A DNA stretch of 64,000 nt from Flavobacterium panici. GTDB lineage: Bacteria; Bacteroidota; Bacteroidia; Flavobacteriales; Flavobacteriaceae. The stretch's first letter is position 1. Each line of letters begins with the position of its first letter. Positions 18,473-27,592 of the stretch are shown here, piece by piece. Location: contig NZ_CAIJDE010000062.1 in the NCBI RefSeq assembly GCF_903819335.1, forward strand, positions 186,001 through 250,000, in the 5' to 3' direction. Under the pieces are notes generated by a model that made no database searches, was not told the origin of the DNA, and saw only the letters and a program-made list of their open reading frames with translations. The position numbers and the translations under genes were made by a program.

Positions 18473-19162
18473 TTAAAAAATTCCTTCATCTACAAAACTA
18501 TAATATTTTGTTTCAGTAATAATCAAATGATCTAAAATTTTAACATCTAGGATCTCTCCTGCTGTTTTTATTTTCTTTGTAATTTGTTTGTCTGCATCAC
18601 TTGGATTCAAATTCCCAGAAGGATGATTATGACACAAAATCAAACCTGTAGCACCATTTTCTAATGCTAATTTAAAAACCAAACGTATATCTACAATCGT
18701 TCCTGCAATTCCTCCTTTACTTAATTGTGATTTAGAAATAACCTTATTAGAATTATTCAGAAAAAGTACCCAAAATTCTTCATGTGATAGTTCACCTATT
18801 ATTGGTTGCATAATTTCGAAAGCATTTTTACTTGAAATAATTTTGTCCAATTGTACTATATCCTCTGCCCTTCTTCTACGTCCTAATTCTAAAGCAGCAA
18901 TAATGGTAATTGCCTTTGCTTCGCCAATGCCTTTAAATTGCATTAATTGAGAAATAGATACTTTTCCTAAAGAATTTAAATTTCCAGCACTGGCCAAAAT
19001 TCGTTGACTTAAGGCGACTGCCGATTCATTGCGACTTCCAGAACCGATTAAAATAGCCATTAACTCAGCATCGCTTAAAGCATCTTTGCCTTTAAGCATT
19101 AATTTTTCCCTTGGTTTGTCATCTTCTGACCAATTTTTAATGGGAAAATTTGTAGTTTCCAT
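18473..19162 (-). CDS. radC: RadC-family JAB-domain protein
   Basis: A 229-residue RadC protein. An N-terminal helix-hairpin-helix stretch (GIGEAKAITIIAALELGRR, about residues 75-93) precedes a JAB/MPN metalloprotease-like domain with the zinc motif HNHPSGNLNPSDAD near residues 178-191. The family was once linked to DNA repair, but its biochemical role is unsettled. The start ATG at 19162 gives the usual METTNFPIKNWSEDDKPREKL opening. It is the first gene of the three-gene minus-strand operon. Confidence 0.93.
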   Translation of the reverse strand: METTNFPIKNWSEDDKPREKLMLKGKDALSDAELMAILIGSGSRNESAVALSQRILASAGNLNSLGKVSISQLMQFKGIGEAKAITIIAALELGRRRRAEDIVQLDKIISSKNAFEIMQPIIGELSHEEFWVLFLNNSNKVISKSQLSKGGIAGTIVDIRLVFKLALENGATGLILCHNHPSGNLNPSDADKQITKKIKTAGEILDVKILDHLIITETKYYSFVDEGIF

Positions 19163-19276
19163 CTAAAGTAAAATTTAATTATTTAAAGGAAACTCTTTTC
19201 TTAATCTCCACAGCGAATATATTAAAAAATAAGAAAAATCTCTCGTAAATAAAATTCAGATTTCGAATAATAATAA

Positions 19277-19311
19277 AAATGTGCCAATCGCTTTTTGCAA
19301 TTGGCACATTT
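19277..19311 (-). terminator. Terminator after mpl
   Basis: AAATGTGCCAAT (19277-19288) pairs perfectly with ATTGGCACATTT (19300-19311) over an 11-base loop. It lies 28 bases past the mpl stop and before radC on the minus strand. Confidence 0.8.
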
Positions 19312-19338
19312 TCTAATTCTTTAAATTGACTAATTTTC

Positions 19339-20694
19339 CTAATTAATCAATTGTTTTACTTCATCAAAATTCAAACCTCCATAATTTCCTGAACTCATTA
19401 ATAAAAGTGCAGAATTGTCAAGATTTAAGTTGAATAAGTATTCTTTAAATTCAGCTGGATTTGTATAGATGATTAAATCTTCTCTGTTAAATGAAGTTGC
19501 TATTTGTTCATATGTTACTTCTTCTAACTGTTTGATTTTTACAGCATCTGGAGAATAAAAAACAACTGCAACATCAGCATATTCTAATGCACCTTCATAT
19601 TCTTTCAAAAATTCGGCATTTAAACTGCTGTACGTATGCAATTCTAAACAAGCTACCAAAGTTCTATTTGGATATTGCTCTTTTACAGCTTTAGTTGTTG
19701 CCGCAACCTTACTTGGCGAATGTGCAAAATCTTTGTAGGCAACTTTTCCTTTTCCTTCGGCAATTTTTTCTAAACGTTTAGAAGCTCCTTTAAAACTGGC
19801 AATTGCCTCATAAAAATCAGCTTCATCAACTCCCATATTTTGGCAGATCCATTTTGCTCCGGCAAGATTATTTAAATTATGCGCTCCAAAAACTTCAATT
19901 GGCATATCGCCTTCTGGCGTTTTCAATAAAGTTACACCATCGCTAACCGAATATTCTGGAGTGTGGTAAGCTAATTTACGAATAGGATTTGTTGCAGCCT
20001 CAGAAACACGTTTTACTTCCGGGTCATTTTCATTATAAACTAAAATTCCTCCATTTGTAATTTTCGAAATAAAAATTTCAAATTGCTCTACATAATTTTC
20101 ATACGTCGGAAACACATTGATATGATCCCATGCAATTCCTGAAATCAAAGCAATATTGGGCTGGTATAAATGAAACTTCGGACGACGATCTATTGGCGAC
20201 GATAAATATTCATCTCCTTCTAAAACCATAAAATCATTTTCTTCAGTAAGATGCACCATCGTATCAAAACCTTCTAATTGTGCACCAACCATATAATCAA
20301 CTTCAATGTTATGATAATGCATAACGTGCAAAATCATAGAAGTAATAGTAGTTTTTCCGTGCGAACCGCCAATTACAACACGAGTTTTATTTTTAGATTG
20401 TTCGTATAAAAATTCTGGATAAGAATAAATTTTAAGTCCCAATTCCTGCGCTTTCAACAATTCCGGATTATCAGCTTTTGCATGCATTCCTAGAATTATG
20501 GCATCAATATCGGCAGTGATTTTTTCAGGAAACCAGCCCAGTTCAACAGGAAGAATTCCTTTTTTCTCTAATCTTGATTTTGAAGGCTCAAAAATAGCAT
20601 CATCGCTTCCTGTAACCTGATATCCTTTATTATGCAATGCTAATGCTAAGTTGTGCATAGCGCTTCCGCCTATAGCGATGAAATGTGTTTTCAT
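19339..20694 (-). CDS. mpl: Mpl-type UDP-MurNAc-peptide ligase
   Basis: A 451-residue Mur-ligase-family enzyme. Mpl recycles cell-wall tripeptide by joining it to UDP-MurNAc in the cytoplasm. The Rossmann start is FIAIGGSAMHNLALAL, the ATP loop is GGSHGKTTITSMI (about residues 107-119), and a DFAHSPSKV motif (about residues 312-320) replaces the DYGHHPTE of MurC. That D-F-A-H-S/P-x pattern and the N-terminal I-x-G-S-A-M separate Mpl from MurC. It is monocistronic, bounded by the terminator at 19277-19311. Confidence 0.9.
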   Translation of the reverse strand: MKTHFIAIGGSAMHNLALALHNKGYQVTGSDDAIFEPSKSRLEKKGILPVELGWFPEKITADIDAIILGMHAKADNPELLKAQELGLKIYSYPEFLYEQSKNKTRVVIGGSHGKTTITSMILHVMHYHNIEVDYMVGAQLEGFDTMVHLTEENDFMVLEGDEYLSSPIDRRPKFHLYQPNIALISGIAWDHINVFPTYENYVEQFEIFISKITNGGILVYNENDPEVKRVSEAATNPIRKLAYHTPEYSVSDGVTLLKTPEGDMPIEVFGAHNLNNLAGAKWICQNMGVDEADFYEAIASFKGASKRLEKIAEGKGKVAYKDFAHSPSKVAATTKAVKEQYPNRTLVACLELHTYSSLNAEFLKEYEGALEYADVAVVFYSPDAVKIKQLEEVTYEQIATSFNREDLIIYTNPAEFKEYLFNLNLDNSALLLMSSGNYGGLNFDEVKQLIN

Positions 20695-20900
20695 TTAAAA
20701 TGTTTAATCGTTAAACTGTTTAATTGGTTAATCGAAAAAGCCAATAACTAATAAAACTCCAATAATTATTTTTCAAAAATAAGGAAATATAAAATGTGTT
20801 ATTTCCTTTTATAGATAAATTAGTACTTTGTACGAAAAATATTTTTAAACCTTTCCCAACCTTTATCGAGAAACTGCCCTCTATAGATAAAAAGCACTTT

Positions 20901-23900
20901 ATGAAAAATATACTATTTATTTTATTATTGATTTCTACCACAATTTTTGCACAGCAAAATGATAAAAGATGGGACAAAGTTATTGCCCTTGAAAATGAAG
21001 GCAAAGTAAAATCGGCAAACGAAATTGTTTCTAAAATTTACAAAAAAGCAATAAGTCAAAAAGACGAGGTCCAAATGATAAAATGCTTTTTCTATCAATC
21101 TAAATATCTACAGGTTGTGGATGAAAATGCACAAACCAAAATTTTAAATAATCTTAAAACCGATATCAACCGAGTTTCTATTCCATCAAAAGCAATTTTG
21201 AATTTGGTCTACGCAAAATGTTTAACCGATTATTTCGCCCGAAATAAATATCAAATTGAAAAAAGAACAAATACCGAAGAGCTGGATAATGATTTCCTGA
21301 CCTGGACTGCAAAAAATTTCAATGCTCAAATTGATCTCGCTTTAAAAAATTCTATGGAAAACGAGACTGTTTTAAAAAACACTTCCCTGACTAAGTACGA
21401 AGCTATTTTTGACTATCCAGCCATTGGGAAATTTAAAACTCTTAATTTATTAAATCATGTAATATCAGAAAACATATACCTTCAATCGCAAAAAATTCGT
21501 ACGTGGGAAATTCAAAAAAGTGATTTTTTATCTTCTAAAAAAGATCTTTTAGGAGATTCAAATGATTTTATAAAATTAAACTTTGATTCTGTTTCAAACG
21601 AAAATCTTAAAATTACTTTAAAACTTTATCAAAGACAAGAAATTAACAATTCGACTGCCGAAAATATTTGGGGAAGAATTCAGTTTCTCAAAAAAAATAT
21701 TTTGGACGCAGATGAAGATTACATTCAGGCTTTAGCTGCTCTTCAAAACAAAACTGATAATGTGCTTTTAATACAAAACATTCAGTTAGAAAGAGCCTCT
21801 TTTTTATCTCAAAAAGCCTCAAAAAAAGCATACCCTGATTATAATATAAAAGCAATTGCAATTTTAGACAGCATTTTACAAATTAACAACAGATCAAACG
21901 CTTATAAACTTGCCATGCAGCAAAAGGAAAACATTTTATATAAAAATTTAAATGTGCAGCTTCAAAAATATATTTATAACAACGAAAATACGCGCGCTTT
22001 TGTTCAATATAAAAATATCGAAAAACTTAAAATTTCCTTTTTCAAAATTTCACAAGCACAGCTTATTAATCTCACAAAATCTTATATCACAACAGACGGT
22101 ATTAGAGATACAATCATTCAAAAAACAAAACCTGCAATTTCACAATCTTACATCTTAACCAACAAAAAAGATTATTTTGAATATTCAACAGAAGTTTTGC
22201 TGCCACAACTAGAGACAGGTTCTTATTTAGTATATTTTGAAAGTGAGGCTGATTCAAATGACAGGAAAGCTTATGCCTTTGAAACTATTACAGTTTCTGA
22301 CTTTATAATTTTAGGAACTCAAAATGATACAGCGGAAATTTATCAGATTCTGGATCGAAAAACCGGAAAACCATTAGAAAATGTAAACATCAAATCTCAG
22401 TCAATTAACGTTTTAACAAATAAAAACGGAATTGCGGTTTTTGAAAAGAAAATTAACCAGTATACTTATCAACCTATTACTGTTTACACACCAAAAGATA
22501 CTCTTTACATTGAAAACAAATATCTTGCTTACAATAATCTATACAGCGATAAAAATGAGGATCAGAATAATTTTAAAGGGAAAGTAGAATTTTATTTAGA
22601 CCGTGCAATTTACCGTCCGGAACAAACCGTTTACTATAAAGGAATTGCGACACAAAAAACTAAAAACAAATCGGCTGTAGTTCCCTTTACAACATTTCAA
22701 GTTATTGTTGAAGATCCTAATAATACTGAAATCAAAGAATTTGATGTTATAACAAATGAGTTTGGTTCTTTTTCGGGCGAATTTGTTCTTCCAAAATCTG
22801 GCCTGACAGGTAGTTTTTTAATTACTGCCGATGAACCTACTGACTATGAAAATGATAAAGTTTATGATAAAACAAAAGATGAGCATCCATTTTGGGATAA
22901 TGTAGATTTTGAAACTTCCCAAATCGATTTTCAGGTTGAAGAATACAAACGTCCAAAATTTGAGGTAACTTTTGAACCTAAAAAAGAAAGTTTTCAGCTT
23001 AATCAACTAGTTAAAGTAAAAGGAACTGCAAAAGCTTTTGCAGGAAGTAACATTTCTGATGCAAAAGTAACTTATACCGTTACCCGACATACGACTTATT
23101 TAAGACATTTCTATAATCAGGAAGTTGAAAATGAAGTATTAGCCGTTGAAGAAACTAAAACTGATGCCTCAGGAAAATTTTCAATTGATTTTACAGCTCT
23201 TCCTGCTAAAAACTCTAAGAAAGAACTATTGCCTGTTTTTAATTATGAAATAAAAGCTTCTGTTACTGATATCAACGGAGAAACTCATGATGCTGGCACT
23301 TCTATAAAAGTTGGTTACCATGACTTAGAATTAAATGCTGTAATTCCTAATGAAATCTACACTAAAAATAAAAATGAGATTAAACTTTTAAGCACTAATC
23401 TCAATGGAGAATTTATGCCAATTAAAGGAGAAATAAAAATTTACTATCTCAACCCATTCTCTACAAAATTTAAGGGCAGAGTATTTCCTAATCCTGAAAT
23501 AGAATCTATTTCAAATTCTGATTTTGAAAAATTATTCCCATACGAAAACAATCAAAATTCAAAAGAAAAAACAACCGAAATCTTATTGTATTCCAAAAAT
23601 ATAGATACACAAAAAGACAAAACTCTTGCTTTAGATTTCATTTCAAATTATAAATCCGGTGACTATAAAATTGTCTTTTCTGCAAAAGATAGTTTTGGAA
23701 ATTTAATAGAAAACAATTCAAATTTCAGGCTTTTTCAAAGCAGCGATAAATTTGACACAAGTCGTTTATTTAATGTAACACAAATAAATCAAGATGCCTT
23801 AAAAGACGGTTTTGTTTTAATAAAACTAACTTCTGTTCTTCCAGAATTATATATTACTGGGACAGCCAGTTATGAAAACAAATTGTATTCAGAAGAAATA

Positions 23901-26900
23901 TATCACCTTCAAGATCATGAAGCGTTAGTTAAGATCCCGATAAAAAAAGAATTTCAAAATGGGGTAATAATTGATTTCACAAGTATATACGAAAATCAAA
24001 AATTTGACAATAATGTTTTTGTTATTTTAAAAAGAGAAAAACCAGAATTTAAATTTGATGTAGAAACATTTAGATCTAAAATACAACCCGGAAGTAACGA
24101 AAACTGGTCTTTTAAATTAACCGGAACAGCTGCAAAAAAAGAATCTGAAGTTTTGGCGTCAATGTATGACAGCTCGTTAGATCAATTTACCACAAAAAAT
24201 TGGCCAAGCTTAAATCTTGATCAATACAATATTGGACACAGTTACAAAGCACTTTTAGGTAACGAAAAAACATATACTACAATCCTTAATTTAAATACTC
24301 CGTCTAAGCGTATTGAACTAAAAAATGAAAGTACAAAACTAATCTGGTTTGGATTTGATTTTGCCCGCACCAGCAATGATGTAATTTATTTACAAAGAGA
24401 ATATCAAAGACAGTTAACAAAAAAAATAAAAAAACCATTAGATGCTAAATTGATTTCTGGTATTGTAACTGATCGGGATCAATTACCTCTTCCTGGTGTG
24501 AGCATAACTATTAAAGGTACACAAAGAAGCACAAGTACTGATTTTGACGGATATTATGAAATTGAAGCAAAAGAAAATGAAGAACTTGTTTTCGCCTATA
24601 TTGGTTATAAAAATCAATCTGCAATTGTTTATAAAGACAAAACCATCAATTTAGAATTAACAGCAGAATCAAATCACTTAGAAGAAGTTGTTATAGTTGG
24701 TTATGGCACGCAAAAAAAGAAGTCAATAACAGGTTCAATCTCCCAAATAGTTCTTTCAGAAGATAATGCTGTTTATGATTTCACTGGATTTTCACAACAA
24801 TTGGCCGGAACGGTACAAGGTGTACAAATTAGAGGAGCATCGACAATTAAAGGAGCCAATCCTTTATATGTAGTTGATGGGCAAATAGTAAGCGATATCA
24901 AAAATTTAAATCAAAATGAGATTTTATCAATTGATGTTTTAAAAGATGAAAAAGGAACCGCTCTTTATGGAAGCAGAGCAGCACATGGAGTTATAATTAT
25001 TACAACTAAAAGTGCATTAGAAGCCTTAACGCAAGTAAAAGCCAGAAAAAATCTTTCTGAAACTGCTTTCTTTTTTCCGAATTTAAAAACAGATTCTAAT
25101 GGAAAAGTGAGTTTTAACTTTACTTCTCCAGAAGCATTGACCGCTTGGAAACTTCGTCTTTTAGCTCATAATAAAAATGCTGTTTCCGGTTATTTAGAGA
25201 AAAGTGTTATTACACAAAAAGATTTAATGGTTTTACCAAACTTTCCACGTTTTCTTAGAGAAAAAGATACAATTGTTATTAGTACCAAAATCGCTAATGT
25301 TACCGCTGAAGCGAAAACCGGAATTGCTTCTTTACAATTTTTTGACGCCGTGACAATGCAGCCAATCGACGCAAAATTGCTAAACACAAATAATATTCGA
25401 AATTTCACTATTCCTGCTTATGGAAACACAACGGCAAACTGGACAGTTACAATTCCGGAAGGTTTACAGGGTGTTCAGTATAAAATTTTGGCTAAATCCG
25501 GTAATTTTTCAGATGGAGAAGAAAACATCATTCCTGTTTTGACAAACAATATGCTCGTTACAGAAAGTATTCCAGTTTGGGTTCGTGAGAATTCGACTAA
25601 AGAATACACATTCGAAAATTTAAAAAACAATAATTCTACAACATTAAGAAATCATCAGTTTACGTTTGAATATACTTCAAACCCAACCTGGATTGCCATT
25701 CAATCTTTACCATATTTAATGGAATACGAACATGAATGTGCAGAACAAACCTTTGCACGTTTTTATGCCAACGCTTTAGCATCAGAAATAATCTCCAGTA
25801 ATCCAAAAATTGCGACTGTATTTGAAGATTGGAGAAAAAATGGAAAACCAATTTCTAAATTAGAAGAAAACGAAGAATTGAAATCAATTATTTTGGCCGA
25901 AACACCTTGGCTGAATGATGCTCAAAATGAAGATGAAAAGAAAAAGAATATTGCTCTTTTATTTGATTTAGAGAAAATGAAAACTTCTCAGGAAACTGCA
26001 TTCGATAAATTAAAACAAAAGCAAAAATCATCTGGGGGTTTCTCTTGGTTTGACGGCGGTTATGAAAGCGAATATATCACAAGACATATTCTGGCAGGTT
26101 TAGGTCATTTAGCAAAATTGAGTAAAAATGATATTGCAAAAATCGATGAAATCGCCAAAATAGGAATTCCGTTTTTAGACAATAAGTTTTTAAACTACCA
26201 CAGATTCAGGACCAAAAATTTAAAAACAACCGATAAACTAATCTGGATTAATCCGTATTCTGATCTTCATTATTTATATACCAGAAGTTTTTATTTAGAA
26301 AAATATCCTATTTCTGACACTTTAAAAAAGGTTACTAAATTGTATTTAGAGACTGCAAAAAAAGAATGGCTTGATTATTCACTTTATGAAAAAGGACTGG
26401 CGGCTTTAACTTTGAATAAATTTGGAGAAAAAGAAACTGCTAAAAAAATTATCGAAAGTCTAAAAGAAACTTCTTCAAATAATGAAGATTGGGGAATGTA
26501 CTGGATTGCCAACAAATCTGGCTGGTATTGGTATCAGGCGCCAATTGAAACTCAGGCTTTATTGATTGAGGCTTTCGCCGAAGTTACGCAAGACACCAAA
26601 TCTGTAGATGCGATGAAAGTCTGGTTGTTAAAAAACAAACAAACCAAAAACTGGCCAACAACAAAATCTACAACCGAAGCTATTTATGCTTTATTATTGC
26701 AAGGTACAGATTGGCTTTCTGTAAAAGACAACACAATTATAAAATTGGGTGACGAAAAAATTATAACCAAAAAGCTGGCAGAAAATAAAAAAGAAGCCGA
26801 AACAGGTTATATCAAATTAAACTGGAAAGCTGATGAAGTAAAGAAAGAAATGGCTTCTGTCAGCATTCAAAATAAATCAAAAGTTCCGGGGTTTGGCGGT

Positions 26901-27374
26901 ATTTACTGGCAGTATTTTGAAGATTTAGATAAGATTAAAAATAATTCGGGAGCCGTTTTATCTGTTTCAAAAGAATTATATTTAAAGAAAAGCACTTTGA
27001 AAGGAGATGAATTAGAAAGAATTACAGCAAAAAATTCTTTAAAAACCGGAGATTTGGTTACGGTACGTTTAATTATTACTTCAAAAGAAGATACAGAATA
27101 TGTTCATTTAAAAGATATGCGAGCTTCTTGTTTTGAACCTGTAAATGTACTTTCAGAATATAAAGACTCAGATAATATAGAATATTATATAAGTACAAAA
27201 GATGCTGCAACACATTTCTTTTTTGATGAAATCAATAAAGGAACTTATGTTTTAGAATATGATATTCGAGTAAATAACAGCGGCGAATTCTCAAACGGAA
27301 TTACAACAATCCAAAGTATGTATGCTCCGGAGTTTGCAAGTCATACAAAAGGAATTCGAGTAAAAGTTCAATAA
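20901..27374 (+). CDS. Alpha-2-macroglobulin-family protein with embedded TonB-plug domain
   Basis: A very large exported protein. I place the start at ATG 20901 (2157 residues) because it opens directly with a signal peptide (MKNILFILLLISTTIFAQQ). An in-frame ATG at 20796 would add 35 poorly suited residues. In order: helical N-terminal region, MG2/MG-type beta domains (with VYYKGIATQ and EEYKRPKFEV), the bait-region domain (LASMYDSSLDQF), then a carboxypeptidase-regulatory-like domain (about 1184-1256), a SusC-like plug (about 1257-1375, with VVIVGYGTQKK, PLYVVDG and DVLKDEKGTALYGSRAAHG), and next the A2M domain (AFFFPNLKTDSNGKVSF). An intact thioester motif CAEQ is at 1613-1616 and a helical thioester domain follows. 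The A2M family traps or covalently binds proteases. The plug insertion is unusual and its role is unknown. Confidence 0.9.
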   Translation: MKNILFILLLISTTIFAQQNDKRWDKVIALENEGKVKSANEIVSKIYKKAISQKDEVQMIKCFFYQSKYLQVVDENAQTKILNNLKTDINRVSIPSKAILNLVYAKCLTDYFARNKYQIEKRTNTEELDNDFLTWTAKNFNAQIDLALKNSMENETVLKNTSLTKYEAIFDYPAIGKFKTLNLLNHVISENIYLQSQKIRTWEIQKSDFLSSKKDLLGDSNDFIKLNFDSVSNENLKITLKLYQRQEINNSTAENIWGRIQFLKKNILDADEDYIQALAALQNKTDNVLLIQNIQLERASFLSQKASKKAYPDYNIKAIAILDSILQINNRSNAYKLAMQQKENILYKNLNVQLQKYIYNNENTRAFVQYKNIEKLKISFFKISQAQLINLTKSYITTDGIRDTIIQKTKPAISQSYILTNKKDYFEYSTEVLLPQLETGSYLVYFESEADSNDRKAYAFETITVSDFIILGTQNDTAEIYQILDRKTGKPLENVNIKSQSINVLTNKNGIAVFEKKINQYTYQPITVYTPKDTLYIENKYLAYNNLYSDKNEDQNNFKGKVEFYLDRAIYRPEQTVYYKGIATQKTKNKSAVVPFTTFQVIVEDPNNTEIKEFDVITNEFGSFSGEFVLPKSGLTGSFLITADEPTDYENDKVYDKTKDEHPFWDNVDFETSQIDFQVEEYKRPKFEVTFEPKKESFQLNQLVKVKGTAKAFAGSNISDAKVTYTVTRHTTYLRHFYNQEVENEVLAVEETKTDASGKFSIDFTALPAKNSKKELLPVFNYEIKASVTDINGETHDAGTSIKVGYHDLELNAVIPNEIYTKNKNEIKLLSTNLNGEFMPIKGEIKIYYLNPFSTKFKGRVFPNPEIESISNSDFEKLFPYENNQNSKEKTTEILLYSKNIDTQKDKTLALDFISNYKSGDYKIVFSAKDSFGNLIENNSNFRLFQSSDKFDTSRLFNVTQINQDALKDGFVLIKLTSVLPELYITGTASYENKLYSEEIYHLQDHEALVKIPIKKEFQNGVIIDFTSIYENQKFDNNVFVILKREKPEFKFDVETFRSKIQPGSNENWSFKLTGTAAKKESEVLASMYDSSLDQFTTKNWPSLNLDQYNIGHSYKALLGNEKTYTTILNLNTPSKRIELKNESTKLIWFGFDFARTSNDVIYLQREYQRQLTKKIKKPLDAKLISGIVTDRDQLPLPGVSITIKGTQRSTSTDFDGYYEIEAKENEELVFAYIGYKNQSAIVYKDKTINLELTAESNHLEEVVIVGYGTQKKKSITGSISQIVLSEDNAVYDFTGFSQQLAGTVQGVQIRGASTIKGANPLYVVDGQIVSDIKNLNQNEILSIDVLKDEKGTALYGSRAAHGVIIITTKSALEALTQVKARKNLSETAFFFPNLKTDSNGKVSFNFTSPEALTAWKLRLLAHNKNAVSGYLEKSVITQKDLMVLPNFPRFLREKDTIVISTKIANVTAEAKTGIASLQFFDAVTMQPIDAKLLNTNNIRNFTIPAYGNTTANWTVTIPEGLQGVQYKILAKSGNFSDGEENIIPVLTNNMLVTESIPVWVRENSTKEYTFENLKNNNSTTLRNHQFTFEYTSNPTWIAIQSLPYLMEYEHECAEQTFARFYANALASEIISSNPKIATVFEDWRKNGKPISKLEENEELKSIILAETPWLNDAQNEDEKKKNIALLFDLEKMKTSQETAFDKLKQKQKSSGGFSWFDGGYESEYITRHILAGLGHLAKLSKNDIAKIDEIAKIGIPFLDNKFLNYHRFRTKNLKTTDKLIWINPYSDLHYLYTRSFYLEKYPISDTLKKVTKLYLETAKKEWLDYSLYEKGLAALTLNKFGEKETAKKIIESLKETSSNNEDWGMYWIANKSGWYWYQAPIETQALLIEAFAEVTQDTKSVDAMKVWLLKNKQTKNWPTTKSTTEAIYALLLQGTDWLSVKDNTIIKLGDEKIITKKLAENKKEAETGYIKLNWKADEVKKEMASVSIQNKSKVPGFGGIYWQYFEDLDKIKNNSGAVLSVSKELYLKKSTLKGDELERITAKNSLKTGDLVTVRLIITSKEDTEYVHLKDMRASCFEPVNVLSEYKDSDNIEYYISTKDAATHFFFDEINKGTYVLEYDIRVNNSGEFSNGITTIQSMYAPEFASHTKGIRVKVQ

Positions 27375-27428
27375 AAATTCGAAAAAATAAATTCCAAATT
27401 CCAACAAAAGTATATAATTTATCCTTTT

Positions 27429-27492
27429 GTCAGGCTGAGCGAAGTCGAAGCCCTTCCCGACATGTAAGCCTTCGACTTCGCTCAGGGTGACA
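27429..27492. repeat. Palindromic interspersed repeat (CTGAGCGAAGTCGAAG type)
   Basis: GTCAGGCTGAGCGAAGTCGA and onward (27429-27450) and its inverted copy (27470-27491) agree at 20 of 22 positions around a 19-base centre. It is much more GC-rich than its surroundings and lies in the gap between convergent genes. The core CTGAGCGAAGTCGAAG is familiar as a high-copy intergenic palindrome in many bacterial genomes. Confidence 0.8.
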
Positions 27493-27540
27493 ATAAATTT
27501 CATAATTACTTTCTGTTAAGTGAGCACATTTAAAAACAAA

Positions 27541-27571
27541 AAACCCGACAGATTTTAAATCTGTCGGGTTT
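27541..27571. terminator. Bidirectional terminator between A2M and S46 genes
   Basis: AAACCCGACAGATTT (27541-27555) and AAATCTGTCGGGTTT (27557-27571) form a perfect 15-bp stem around one base, flanked by A and T runs. It serves both convergent genes. Its core CCGACAG recurs in the palindrome at 54180-54204. Confidence 0.85.
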
Positions 27572-27592
27572 ACTTTTATCCTGAAATTGAGA

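Noticed and set aside
20796..20900. 35-residue N-terminal extension of the A2M protein
   Set aside because: Starting at 20901 gives a textbook signal peptide; the extension would bury it and has no support.
24450..25050. A separate SusC gene fused to the A2M gene by frameshift or misassembly
   Set aside because: The frame is continuous across both junctions, no barrel sequence follows, and the downstream A2M and thioester domains are intact. I treat it as a genuine insertion.
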